Assembly (NCBI GenBank): GCA_004299845.1
Contig: CP036201.1
Location: forward strand, 3,782,001 to 3,846,000
Length of the DNA stretch: 64,000 nt
Origin: Verrucomicrobia bacterium S94
GTDB taxonomy: Bacteria > Verrucomicrobiota > Kiritimatiellia > Kiritimatiellales > Pontiellaceae
Direction of reading: 5' to 3'
The position numbers were made by a program, and so were the translations under genes. The first letter of the stretch is position 1. Every line of letters starts with the position of its first letter. This document shows positions 1 to 7,300 of this stretch, in pieces. The notes under the pieces were generated by a model that made no database searches, was not told the origin of the DNA, and worked only from the letters and a program-made list of their open reading frames with translations.

Positions 1-1
1 C

Positions 2-88
2 TTTGTCGACATGCCCGACCATGTGCATGGACTGCTGCGCATCGAGCCCGGGGCCTCCGAGCTCGGCCGTGTCGTCGGCGGACGTCCG
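2..88 (+). pseudogene. Fragment of a Y1/RAYT-type transposase (cut by window edge)
   Basis: The frame entering from the left edge reads FVDMPDHVHGLLRIEP followed by GASELGRVVGG. The MP(D/N)HVHxLL string is the HUH (histidine-hydrophobic-histidine) motif of IS200/REP-associated tyrosine transposases. After about position 88 the frame no longer resembles that family, and the Tyr-containing C-terminal part is absent, so this is a truncated remnant. Such transposases mobilise REP palindromes, which fits the REP-like elements inside the CRISPR array 2.7 kb downstream. The part to the left is outside the window, so its original length is unknown. Confidence 0.45.
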
Positions 89-148
89 TTTTTTCATATC
101 CGGCCCGCGGTTCTGGTTTACTCCTTTGCGTTGAGCGAAAGGAGACTT

Positions 149-394
149 ATGAATGAAGGGAAGAACAACAGCCGCGTCGGCCGGCCGCTTCGTCCGGAAA
201 AAACGGCGGAAGCGGACAAAATTATGCGCCTGTGCTGTCCGGACTGCGGCGGACGGGAGAGCGTTGTGCTGCCGGCGGGGGCGGAAGGTACTGCGGTGCT
301 GCTGGAAACGCTGCGCCGAGCATGTCCGGACTGCGGCGGCGGGAAACGCCGTCTGGAACGGATACGTCATATCAGCAAAAAGGAGCGGAACTGA
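149..394 (+). CDS. Small protein with two CPDCGG (zinc-ribbon-like) motifs, upstream of cas1
   Basis: An 81-residue basic protein that I do not recognise. It has two CPDCGG knuckles, with Cys pairs at about residues 30/33 and 59/62 and 26 residues between them. This is the layout of a four-Cys zinc ribbon. The C-terminus is rich in Lys and Arg (KRRLERIRHISKKERN), which suits nucleic-acid or protein contact. The start at 149 is chosen because AAAGGAGA stands 5 bases before it; the same frame is open further upstream but only through transposase debris. Its stop is two bases before the cas1 start, and cas1's Shine-Dalgarno (AGGAG, 381-385) lies inside it, so the two are almost certainly co-transcribed and coupled. 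A role in CRISPR adaptation is inference from position only. Confidence 0.6.
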   Translation: MNEGKNNSRVGRPLRPEKTAEADKIMRLCCPDCGGRESVVLPAGAEGTAVLLETLRRACPDCGGGKRRLERIRHISKKERN

Positions 395-396
395 TT

Positions 397-1425
397 ATGC
401 CTTCACTGGTCTTTAACGGAAACCGTATCGAAGCACGGCGCGAGAGCCGCCGGATCATTCTGAGCCGGACGGGCGACGACTGCAGCACTGCGGCCAGCGT
501 GTCGGTTCCGCTTAACGATGTCGACCGCGCTACGGTGGTGGGGCACCCGCATGTTTCTGTATCGGTGCTCCAGAAACTGATGCGCGAAGGGATTCCCGTT
601 TCGTTTATATCCGAAAAGGGTCATTGGTACGGCACCCTGCATCCGGATGGCGACAAAAATGCGGCGCGGCGGTTGATGCAGTACCGGCAGCAGGAAAATC
701 CCGCGGTTCGGCTGAGCTGTGCCAAAAAGGTCGTGCGCGCCAAAATTCGGAATCAGCGTCGCGTTCTGCAGCGCCTCGCCGCAAACCGGAACGAATCGAA
801 GGCCTCCGCGCACCTCGACGCGGTCGATACCCTGCGCCAGCTGGCCCGCACAGCGGGACAGGCTCCCGATAATGAATCGCTGCGCGGCATCGAAGGCACT
901 GCCGCCGCGCGTTATTTTCAACGGCTCGGCCTTTTCTTTCCCGAAGCCGTACCCTTCAACGGCCGCTCCCGCCGGCCGCCGCGCGATGCCGCCAACGCGC
1001 TGCTCTCCTGGACCTATACCATTGTGCTGAGCGAAGTCGATGCCGCTCTGCGCCTGCAGGGGCTTGATCCCTGTTTCGGGTGGCTGCACGAAGTCTCTGC
1101 CGGAACGCCGGCCCTTGCACTGGATCTGCTCGAACCGTTGCGCGCGCCCGTCTGCGACCTGCTTGTGCTCAACCTCCTCAACCATGGAATCCTCGGTCCC
1201 GCCGACTTTCATGTAAGTGCCGAAGACGGCGGAACCTACCTGAACGAAACCGCCCGTAAAAAATTCTTCGTCCACTATGAATCCCACATGCAGCGCAAAT
1301 TCAAACCAGCTCCCGATGCGCCGCATACCGACCTGCGCCAATGCATCACCCGCCAGGTCTGGGGTGTGCTGCGCCTCCTCGAAAATCCGGAAACCGATGA
1401 AGCCGGAATCTTCCTTATGCCATGA
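397..1425 (+). CDS. cas1: CRISPR-associated integrase Cas1
   Basis: Cas1, the metal-dependent integrase that with Cas2 inserts new spacers at the leader end of the array. 342 residues, normal for the family. The N-terminal beta domain carries the family's pattern (VSVPLNDVDRATVVGH, then a VSFIS turn). The alpha-helical catalytic domain shows the expected metal ligands: Glu166 in RGIEGTAAARYF, His231 in FGWLHE, and Asp243/Glu246 in ALDLLEPLRAP. The start at 397 is preceded by AGGAG at 381-385; a longer in-frame start at 232 would run through the upstream small gene and lacks family similarity. No fused reverse transcriptase or Cas4 domain is present. Its stop overlaps an ATGATG leading toward cas2. 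Confidence 0.95.
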   Translation: MPSLVFNGNRIEARRESRRIILSRTGDDCSTAASVSVPLNDVDRATVVGHPHVSVSVLQKLMREGIPVSFISEKGHWYGTLHPDGDKNAARRLMQYRQQENPAVRLSCAKKVVRAKIRNQRRVLQRLAANRNESKASAHLDAVDTLRQLARTAGQAPDNESLRGIEGTAAARYFQRLGLFFPEAVPFNGRSRRPPRDAANALLSWTYTIVLSEVDAALRLQGLDPCFGWLHEVSAGTPALALDLLEPLRAPVCDLLVLNLLNHGILGPADFHVSAEDGGTYLNETARKKFFVHYESHMQRKFKPAPDAPHTDLRQCITRQVWGVLRLLENPETDEAGIFLMP

Positions 1426-1508
1426 TGCGCATCGATGAATTCAGCCGTTATTTCCCCGCTCAGCCGGAATACGGCTTTTACGACCCAGCCGGGAAGGAGA
1501 TCAAACAT

Positions 1509-1784
1509 ATGCTCCACCTTGTGGCCTACGACATCGCCGACGCCAAACGCCTCCGACTCGTTGCCAAAACCTGCGAGGATTTCGGGGTGCGCGTGGAATA
1601 TTCCGTTTTCGAATGCGACCTGCCGCCGGAACGTTTCGAAGGTTTCTGGAACGAACTCAACCGGATTATCAACAAAGATGAGGATTCTCTGCTCGCTTAT
1701 CGGATCTGTGGCGAATGCGTTAAAAAAACGCGTTCTTCCGGAACCGTCGTCCGTCCGGAAAAGGCCATGCTCTACATTTTATGA
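1509..1784 (+). CDS. cas2: CRISPR-associated protein Cas2
   Basis: Cas2, the ferredoxin-fold dimer that bridges two Cas1 dimers in the spacer-integration complex. 91 residues. It opens MLHLVAYDIAD, with the conserved first-strand Asp (YDI.D), continues through RVEYSVFECDL (the typical GxRVQxSVFE segment) and ends in a short beta strand. The start at 1509 is preferred over the in-frame ATG at 1422 because GGAAGGAGA lies about 8 bases upstream and because Cas2 proteins begin directly at this strand. The 29-codon extension would have no counterpart in the family. It is the last cas gene before the array; no effector, cas6 or cas4 gene is in the window. Confidence 0.93.
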   Translation: MLHLVAYDIADAKRLRLVAKTCEDFGVRVEYSVFECDLPPERFEGFWNELNRIINKDEDSLLAYRICGECVKKTRSSGTVVRPEKAMLYIL

Positions 1785-1981
1785 ACTTTTTCGGCGGCAC
1801 GTCAAAACCGCTAAAAACCCGGGGGTGCCGCCGAAAGTTGTAAGTGCATTTATTTCAATGAATTGTGTTTATTTTTGTGAGGTTTTTCATCCGGATTTCG
1901 GCCGGAAAAAGAGGGGAAAAATGGACTGCCGCCAAAACGGGCTTGCAACCTCCTGGGAATCAATGACATAAAAGGGGTGCT
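1785..1981 (+). promoter_or_regulatory. CRISPR leader with a 12-bp inverted repeat
   Basis: The 197 bases between cas2 and the first repeat are A/T-rich in the middle (1838-1890) and hold no gene. A perfect 12-bp inverted repeat sits right after cas2: 1789-1800 (TTTCGGCGGCAC) pairs with 1825-1836, with a 24-base loop. It has no run of T after it, so it is not an ordinary terminator; it may be an RNA hairpin or a docking site for adaptation. The leader assignment follows from its place between cas2 and intact repeats, with degenerate repeats only at the other end. Confidence 0.65.
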
Positions 1982-2701
1982 GTCCGAATAGGGCAGAAAG
2001 CCGAAAGGCGATTGAGACAAATAAATCGTAGTCACGACTTTTAGGAATCCATTCGGCGGTCCGAATAGGGCAGAAAGCCGAAAGGCGATTGAGACTTTCG
2101 GCATCAGGTAATCGGATTGCCGCGCCATTGTCAAGGTCCGAATAGGGCAGAAAGCCGAAAGGCGATTGAGACGAGTAATCGAGAGCGCTAAGGTCGTCAG
2201 TTTCGCTCAGGTCCGAATAGGGCAGAAAGCCGAAAGGCGATTGAGACCCCGGAGGGGCTGGTGATACCCCGTCTCGGAGTAGAACTCGTCCGAATAGGGC
2301 AGAAAGCCGAAAGGCGATTGAGACCGATTCCCGGGCGTCATCCAGTGCGCCGCCGCTTTGAAACGTCCGAATAGGGCAGAAAGCCGAAAGGCGATTGAGA
2401 CTTGTGCAGGGCCCCGCGGATTTCGTCATCCATCAAGTTTAGTCCGAATAGGGCAGAAAGCCGAAAGGCGATTGAGACTTCGGCGTGTACTCCATTGAGT
2501 TCGTAAGCCAGGGTCTTGCAGTCCGAATAGGGCAGAAAGCCGAAAGGCGATTGAGACCTTTTCCTTCATTGTTTTTCATTTTTATTCCTTTTGCCCAGGT
2601 CCGAATAGGGCAGAAAGCCGAAAGGCGATTGAGACCTTGTTGATTATCGACTGCGAGATATTTTCTCCACAATGGTCCGAATAGGGCAGAAAGCCGAAAG
2701 G
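1982..2701 (+). CRISPR. CRISPR array: nine intact 37-nt repeats plus a broken tenth
   Basis: Nine identical 37-base repeats start at 1982, 2059, 2136, 2211, 2288, 2365, 2442, 2521 and 2599. Each begins GTCCGAATAGGG and ends GCGATTGAGAC, with an internal stem GCC-GAAA-GGC. Spacers are 38 to 42 bases and all differ. The tenth repeat (from 2675) keeps only its first 27 bases before foreign sequence begins at 2702. The ATTGAGAC end and the about 40-base spacers resemble type III or some type I arrays, but no effector is present to fix the type. The leader side is the cas2 side, so decay lies at the old, trailer end. Confidence 0.97.
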
Positions 2702-2757
2702 GATTGCCAACCCCTTCGGGGGATTGGCTCGCCCTCCCGTAGGTCGGGACGTGAGAC
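2702..2757 (+). repeat. Short REP-like palindrome inserted into CRISPR repeat 10
   Basis: After the first 27 bases of repeat 10 come about 50 bases of foreign sequence, then TGAGAC (2752-2757), the repeat's own 3' end. The insert holds CCAA-CCCC-TTC-GGGG-(GA)-TTGG and then CTCGCCCTCCCGTAGGTCGGGACG. That last segment recurs almost unchanged at the ends of the two longer elements that follow, so the three belong to one family. The following 37 bases (2758-2794) are a spacer that recurs at 2973-3008. Confidence 0.7.
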
Positions 2758-2794
2758 TTCGTTTTGCGGATAGAATACGTTTGAGTGAAGGGCT

Positions 2795-3184
2795 GTCCGA
2801 ATAGAGCAGAAAGCTGACCGAGCGCAAAGCGCGAAGGGGGCCGGCTCGGCGCAGCCGTGACGGCAGTGAAGCGCAGCGTAACGGCAACGGGATTGACGGG
2901 TTCTTGGAACCCGCCCTTCGGGCAACGCGCCTACGGCGGTTGTCTCGCCCTCCCGAGGGTCGGGACGTGAGATCGTTTTGCGGATAGAATACGTTTGAGT
3001 GAAGGGCTGTCCGAATGGGGCAGAAAGCTGACCGAGCGCAAAGCGCGAAGGGGGCCGGCTCGGCGCAGCCGTGACTGCAGTGAAGCGCAGCGTAACGGCA
3101 ACGGGGTTGATGGGTTCTTGGAACCCGCCCTTCGGGCAACGCGCCTTTGGCGGTGCCTCGCCCTCTCCTTGGTCGGGACGTGAG
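2795..3184 (+). repeat. Two tandem 214-bp units: partial CRISPR repeat + REP-like element + duplicated spacer
   Basis: Each unit starts with the first 20 bases of a CRISPR repeat (GTCCGAATRGRGCAGAAAGC, at 2795 and 3009). A GC-rich element of about 150 bases follows, with CCGAGC/GCTCGG arms, GGTTCTTGGAACCCGCCCTTCGGG and a CCCGA-GGG-TCGGG hairpin. The first unit closes with GTGAGA, a repeat-end remnant, and a spacer (2973-3008) identical over about 35 bases to the spacer at 2758-2794. The second unit runs to about 3184 and then leaves the pattern. The two elements differ at a few positions, so the duplication is not recent. Confidence 0.75.
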
Positions 3185-3691
3185 CTTGTTCAAGCTGTCG
3201 GCTTTATGCTGTGAGCGGTCAGCTTTTTTATGCGGAACACCTGGCTTGTTTTTCTGTTGGCGGGGACATGGGATGGATGGAGAACTGTCATTTTCCAAGG
3301 CGGTTGATGACGCAATGCCATATGAAATATACGTGTATCCATATAGCCGGGATGCGTTAAATATTTTCTGCTATGGGTTTGCTGAAGCCGGGCGGTTGAG
3401 ATCGTGCCGGGCGGGTTATGGTGGGTTGCTGTGAGCGCAACTGCGGCAGCACAGGAGGTGCCGCCGGGGAAAAGAGGCGCTTGCTGCTCTTTTTATCCAT
3501 GGGCTTGCCGGGTTCCCCCATGGCCAATATCGTCATGGTCCGTATTATGGAACCATTCGGCTCATGTCATTACTGATGACAAAGACGGCTGGATCTTTCA
3601 GGGGCGGCGTCCTAGTATGCGACGATTGGTGTATAGGCGGAGGCGGATTGCCCGGGCTTGTTGTTGAGTAGAAAACTCAAAGGAGAATGAG
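3185..3691. other. About 500 bases without a recognisable gene
   Basis: Between the end of the CRISPR region and the symporter gene I see no convincing coding sequence. The short open frames have unlikely composition and no family features. The stretch ends with the ribosome binding site of the next gene (AAAGGAGAATGAG before 3692). A promoter for the symporter probably lies here but I cannot place it with confidence. Confidence 0.5.
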
Positions 3692-5494
3692 ATGGGAATA
3701 GTTGACATCATTGTGTTTGTGGCCTTTGTGGCGGCGGTGCTGTTTGTCGGGTTATATATGTCCAAGGGGGAAAAGACCCATGGCGATGAGGGGGCGGCGG
3801 ATTATTTTCTGGCCGGCCGCGGTCTGACCTGGTGGCTGATTGGTTTTTCGCTGATTGCGGCCAATATTTCGGCGGAACAGTTTGTCGGTATGAGCGGACA
3901 GGGGGCCGGCCTTTACGGTCTTTCGGTTTCGAGCTGGGAGTGGATTGCTGCGATCACGCTGGTGGTGGTGGCGTTTGTGCTGCTGCCGTATTTCCTTCGT
4001 TCCGGGATTACCACGATTCCTGAGTTTCTGGAGGTGCGGTATAATCACTGGGCGCGTCTGATTATGACGGTCTCTATGATTATCATCCTGATTGTGGCCA
4101 GTTTGATCGGCGTTATTTATGCGGGGGCGCTGACGTTAAAAGAGCTGATGTTTGATTTGGGTGTTGATCTGTCTATGGCAGGCAGTTGCTGGGCGCTGGG
4201 TGTGATGGCGGCAATCTATGTGGCCATCGGCGGACTGAAGGCGTGTGCCTGGGCCGATCTGATTCAGGGGTCCGCATTAATTGTGGGCGGCGGTATTATT
4301 GCGTATTTTGCATTTGATGCGCTGGCGGCAAGCGATGCGGCATCTCTGGTGGCTTCCACGGGGGCGGCGGCTGAATTTGATGCGGGGGCCGGTGCGTTTG
4401 AGCGGTTTTCCGCGTTGAATGAAACGGCGATGCATATGGGCAGCAATCCGTCGATGCCGTGGGGCATTCTATTGCTGGGGATCTGGATTCCGAACTTTTA
4501 TTACTGGGGACTCAACCAGTATATCACGCAGCGTATTCTTGGCTCCGCTTCTCTGGGAGAGGGGCAGAAGGGGCTGGTGCTTGCGGCCGGTCTGAAACTG
4601 CTGATTCCGTTTGTGATTGTTATTCCGGGCATTATTGCGTTCAACCTGTTCAGTGCGGACATGGAGGAGCGGGCAGGAGATCCTCTGGCGGTTTATGAAG
4701 CGGCCAGGACGGAGCCGTCTTCCACTCAGATATTTAAGCTGGATGCCAAGTGGGTCAATGCCAATCCGGATAAGGCGGCGGAGGTTGAGGCGTATAATCA
4801 GTCTGTCATCTCCCGTGTGGGTCAGGATGCCGTGGAAACAGTTGATTTGCATCTGTACAAATATGATTCGGCCCTGGGGCTGCTGATTACCAAGCTGATT
4901 CCGAAGAATAAGGGTATTCTTGGATTTGTCATTGCGGCGTTGCTCGGGGCGATTGTTTCATCGCTGGCTGCGGTTCTGAACGCGGCTTCGACGCTGATGA
5001 CGATGGACATCTACCATCGTTATATCAAGCCGGGGGCGACGCAGTTCCAGCTGGTGACATTCGGTCGTATTCTGATCGGAATCTTTGTGCTGATCGGATG
5101 TATTGTGGCTCCGTTGCTGAAGAGTGACAGTATCTTTAAGTACATTCAGTTGATTCAGGGCTATATTTCCGCCGGGATTCTCGGTGTATTCATCTATGGG
5201 CTGATCAATCGTTCCGGAGGGGAATGGGCGGGTGTTATCGGCATTATTGCCAACCCGATCATTTACGGTCTGCTCAGCTTTTTCTTTCCCGAGATGCACT
5301 TCCTCTACTGGATGTCGTATTCGCTGATCGGTGTGCTGCTGACACTGACGATTTACGGTTTTATTCATAAGCGTACTGAAAAGATGGTGTTTGAAACGAA
5401 TACCACGATGGATCTGACCTCTTCAAAACCGGCGTTGATCTGGGGACTGGTGGTCTGTGCGGCAACCGTCGCGCTCTATGTGATCTTCTGGTAG
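3692..5494 (+). CDS. Sodium:solute symporter (SSS family, SGLT-like)
   Basis: A 600-residue inner-membrane protein with about 13-14 hydrophobic segments, the size and pattern of the SSS/SGLT family, which couples Na+ entry to uptake of sugars or other organic solutes. Family landmarks are the N-terminal DYFLAGRGLTWWLIGFSLIAANISAEQFVGMSGQ and GGLKACAWADLIQG. IWIPNFYYWGLNQYITQRIL is the G(I/L)...YWCTNQ-like sugar-symporter motif, and AALLGAIVSSLAAVLNAASTLMTMDIY lies near the Na+ site. The extramembrane insert around residues 320-390 is as expected for sugar-type members. The start has AAAGGAGA 8 bases upstream. It stands alone, with its own terminator, so the substrate cannot be read from neighbours; a sugar is likely. 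Confidence 0.88.
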   Translation: MGIVDIIVFVAFVAAVLFVGLYMSKGEKTHGDEGAADYFLAGRGLTWWLIGFSLIAANISAEQFVGMSGQGAGLYGLSVSSWEWIAAITLVVVAFVLLPYFLRSGITTIPEFLEVRYNHWARLIMTVSMIIILIVASLIGVIYAGALTLKELMFDLGVDLSMAGSCWALGVMAAIYVAIGGLKACAWADLIQGSALIVGGGIIAYFAFDALAASDAASLVASTGAAAEFDAGAGAFERFSALNETAMHMGSNPSMPWGILLLGIWIPNFYYWGLNQYITQRILGSASLGEGQKGLVLAAGLKLLIPFVIVIPGIIAFNLFSADMEERAGDPLAVYEAARTEPSSTQIFKLDAKWVNANPDKAAEVEAYNQSVISRVGQDAVETVDLHLYKYDSALGLLITKLIPKNKGILGFVIAALLGAIVSSLAAVLNAASTLMTMDIYHRYIKPGATQFQLVTFGRILIGIFVLIGCIVAPLLKSDSIFKYIQLIQGYISAGILGVFIYGLINRSGGEWAGVIGIIANPIIYGLLSFFFPEMHFLYWMSYSLIGVLLTLTIYGFIHKRTEKMVFETNTTMDLTSSKPALIWGLVVCAATVALYVIFW

Positions 5495-5511
5495 TCTTCA
5501 AGCCGTTCAAG

Positions 5512-5540
5512 AAAAAGGCGTCCTGCGGGGCGCCTTTTTT
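5512..5540 (+). terminator. Intrinsic terminator of the symporter gene
   Basis: AAAAAGGCG, a ten-base loop, then CGCC followed by six T. It lies 18 bases after the symporter stop codon. Confidence 0.85.
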
Positions 5541-5656
5541 GTTTTCAGGCTTCCGGGCGTACGTTTGCGCGCCGGAGTGCGTCAGAAATAGATCGAGTTT
5601 GTTATTGAGACTGAGTCTAAACAGTTGTCTAAATACAGCCCTTAGAGCGACAGGGA

Positions 5657-5672
5657 TTTAGGAAGGCCTAAA
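5657..5672 (+). promoter_or_regulatory. Palindromic operator (DtxR/IdeR-like) upstream of the iron operon
   Basis: TTTAGG-AAGG-CCTAAA has perfect 6-bp arms with a 4-base centre. It resembles the TTAGG...CCTAA half-sites bound by iron/manganese repressors of the DtxR family. A second imperfect palindrome, TTGAGAC-TGA-GTCTAAA, lies about 45 bases upstream. The site is just upstream of a possible -35 box and of a ferrous-iron uptake operon, so iron control is the natural reading. The regulator itself is not in the window. Confidence 0.5.
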
Positions 5673-5689
5673 AAAGCAGTCAAATAGGG

Positions 5690-5718
5690 TTGACCAACGT
5701 GGGACAACATCTAAATTA
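5690..5718 (+). promoter_or_regulatory. Possible sigma-70 promoter of the iron operon
   Basis: TTGACC (5690-5695), a 17-base spacer and AAATTA (5713-5718) form a promoter with a good -35 and a weak -10 box, 29 bases before the first gene of the operon. The weak -10 leaves this uncertain. Confidence 0.4.
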
Positions 5719-5746
5719 ACCGGAATTTTTAAGCGGGACTAACAAA

Positions 5747-5938
5747 ATGGCAGATTGCCACGAACAGGTAAAAAAACGGATTAATGCGCTGTATAACATG
5801 CTGATTGAGCATGATGGCTACGGCGAAATGTCGATTGACTTCAGGATCCTGAAACGGGGCCAGAAGGAAGTGATCATCCGTTGCGGGAAGCAGTACCGGT
5901 ATGTGGTGGATACGTCGATGGACTGTTTGAAAGACTGA
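5747..5938 (+). CDS. Small conserved-looking protein at the head of the Feo operon
   Basis: A 63-residue protein with no signal peptide. The N-terminus is helical (EQVKKRINALYNMLIEHDGYGEM) and is followed by two short strands (SIDFRILKRGQKEVIIRCGKQYRYVVD). I know of similar short proteins beside ferrous-iron transport genes in other anaerobes, but this is recall and not a search result. The function is unknown. The ribosome binding site is poor, which lowers confidence, yet codon use and residue pattern look coding. It ends 87 bases before the porin gene and points the same way. Confidence 0.55.
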   Translation: MADCHEQVKKRINALYNMLIEHDGYGEMSIDFRILKRGQKEVIIRCGKQYRYVVDTSMDCLKD

Positions 5939-6025
5939 TGCCGCCGGGGTGTGCCCGGGGCTGTAAAAATAAAGATTCAAAAGCATAAGGTTCCAGCGAG
6001 TGGAAGATGCTTTGGGGAAAGAAGA

Positions 6026-7051
6026 ATGGCTAACGTCAAGGGGTTGGTAGCGGTTGCGGTATTGGCTGCTTTTGCGGGAGACCGTGTTGCCGAAGCGGAT
6101 TCTGCGGGAGAATTGCGTTCGGAAGATCTGAGTGTTCTGGTGGATAACGGATTGCAGCATCTGGAATGGGGGGTTCTGTTTGAGGCGGAGGCCGGTTATT
6201 CCCGGACGGGTTCGGATGAAGAGAGCGATATTACGCTGGCGACGTTTGAATTTGTGTTGGATTCCGCCGTAAACGAGTGGCTGAGCGGGCACGTCGGGTT
6301 TCTGTGGGAGGAAGATGATACGGATCCCATCGATCTGGATGAAGGTTTTATTGTTATCGGCGGCGAGGCGGCGAACGGATTTTATGGACAGGCCGGTAAG
6401 TTTTATCTGCCGTTCGGCAATTTCGAGACGGCGTTTATCTCGGATCCGCTGACGCTGGAGCTGGCGGAAATCAATAAAAGTTCGGTGATGGCGGGCTATG
6501 CGGGGGAATGGTTTGATGTCAGTGCCGGGGTTTTTAAGGGCGAGGAGGATGATGTGATTCAGTGCGGCTATGCCGCGATGAATGTCAATCTCGGCGAGCG
6601 GGCGGTTATTGGTACCTACATTCTTTCCGATATGCTGGAAACGGACGGTTTTGCGGAACTGAATGAAACGGGCGGAACGCGTTCGGCCGGTGCGGGCGGT
6701 TATGTGAATCTTTTTGCGGGGCCGGCCATGATCAATGCCGAGGTGGTTTCCGCGCTGGAAACGATGGATTTCGGGGCGGGGGAGAATATGAAGCCTTATG
6801 CTTACAATATCGAGGCATCATGGGCATTTGCTGAAAAATGGACGGCCGGAATTAAATATGAAGGCTCGGAACATTTTTATACGGCCTACGATGCGGGACT
6901 GGGTGGTCTTTTTCATAAATCCGGTGCGGGCGGGGTTGTATCCTGCAATTTTCACGATCATGCCGCGATCGGCCTGGAATATTTATACATGACGAACAAA
7001 GGCGCCCGTGATACCGATCTTGTCACGGTCCAGCTGGCGCTCGAATTTTAG
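6026..7051 (+). CDS. LbtU-like outer-membrane porin, iron-operon associated
   Basis: A 341-residue secreted protein with an N-terminal signal (MANVKGLVAVAVLAAFAGDRVAEA) and then alternating beta-strand segments rich in Gly and aromatics, ending in the Phe typical of outer-membrane barrels (LVTVQLALEF). Its body (ESDITLATFEFVLDSAVNEW, DEGFIVIGG, PFGNFETAFISDPLTLELAE) resembles the LbtU family of siderophore/iron porins first described in Legionella. The start at 6026 is chosen for GGGGAAAGAAG just upstream and for the signal peptide; the frame opens 25 codons earlier without either. Position before feoAB suggests that it lets ferrous iron or an iron complex cross the outer membrane. Confidence 0.75.
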   Translation: MANVKGLVAVAVLAAFAGDRVAEADSAGELRSEDLSVLVDNGLQHLEWGVLFEAEAGYSRTGSDEESDITLATFEFVLDSAVNEWLSGHVGFLWEEDDTDPIDLDEGFIVIGGEAANGFYGQAGKFYLPFGNFETAFISDPLTLELAEINKSSVMAGYAGEWFDVSAGVFKGEEDDVIQCGYAAMNVNLGERAVIGTYILSDMLETDGFAELNETGGTRSAGAGGYVNLFAGPAMINAEVVSALETMDFGAGENMKPYAYNIEASWAFAEKWTAGIKYEGSEHFYTAYDAGLGGLFHKSGAGGVVSCNFHDHAAIGLEYLYMTNKGARDTDLVTVQLALEF

Positions 7052-7072
7052 CCAAGAAAGATAAGGGATAAC

Positions 7073-7300
7073 ATGAAGCTCAGGGAACTTAAAGCAGAAG
7101 AGACCGGTGTGGTTACAGGATTCAGTTCATCGGATGCCGCCTATCGACAGCAGCTCCTTCGTATGGGATTTACAAAAAAAGCGTCGTTTAAGGTGGTTCG
7201 CAAAGCACCCCTGGGCGGTCCGATTGAGGTCGAGGTTCGCGGGTCGCATGTTGTGCTGCGCAGCGATGAGGCGGATGTTCTGGAGGTGGAAAGAAAATGA
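7073..7300 (+). CDS. feoA: Ferrous iron transport protein A
   Basis: A 75-residue cytoplasmic SH3-like protein that assists FeoB. It shows the family pattern: L(R)EL..EETGVVTGF near the N-terminus, YRQQLLRMGFTKKASFKVVRKAPLGGPIEVEVRGSHVVLRSDEADVLEV to the end. It starts 21 bases after the porin gene and its stop overlaps the feoB start by four bases (ATGA), so the two are translationally coupled. Confidence 0.93.
   Translation: MKLRELKAEETGVVTGFSSSDAAYRQQLLRMGFTKKASFKVVRKAPLGGPIEVEVRGSHVVLRSDEADVLEVERK

Noticed and set aside
2582-3298. 238-codon minus-strand frame across the CRISPR array
   Set aside because: It only translates the repeats (recurring SIAFRLSALFG) and the REP-like elements; period and composition come from the repeats.
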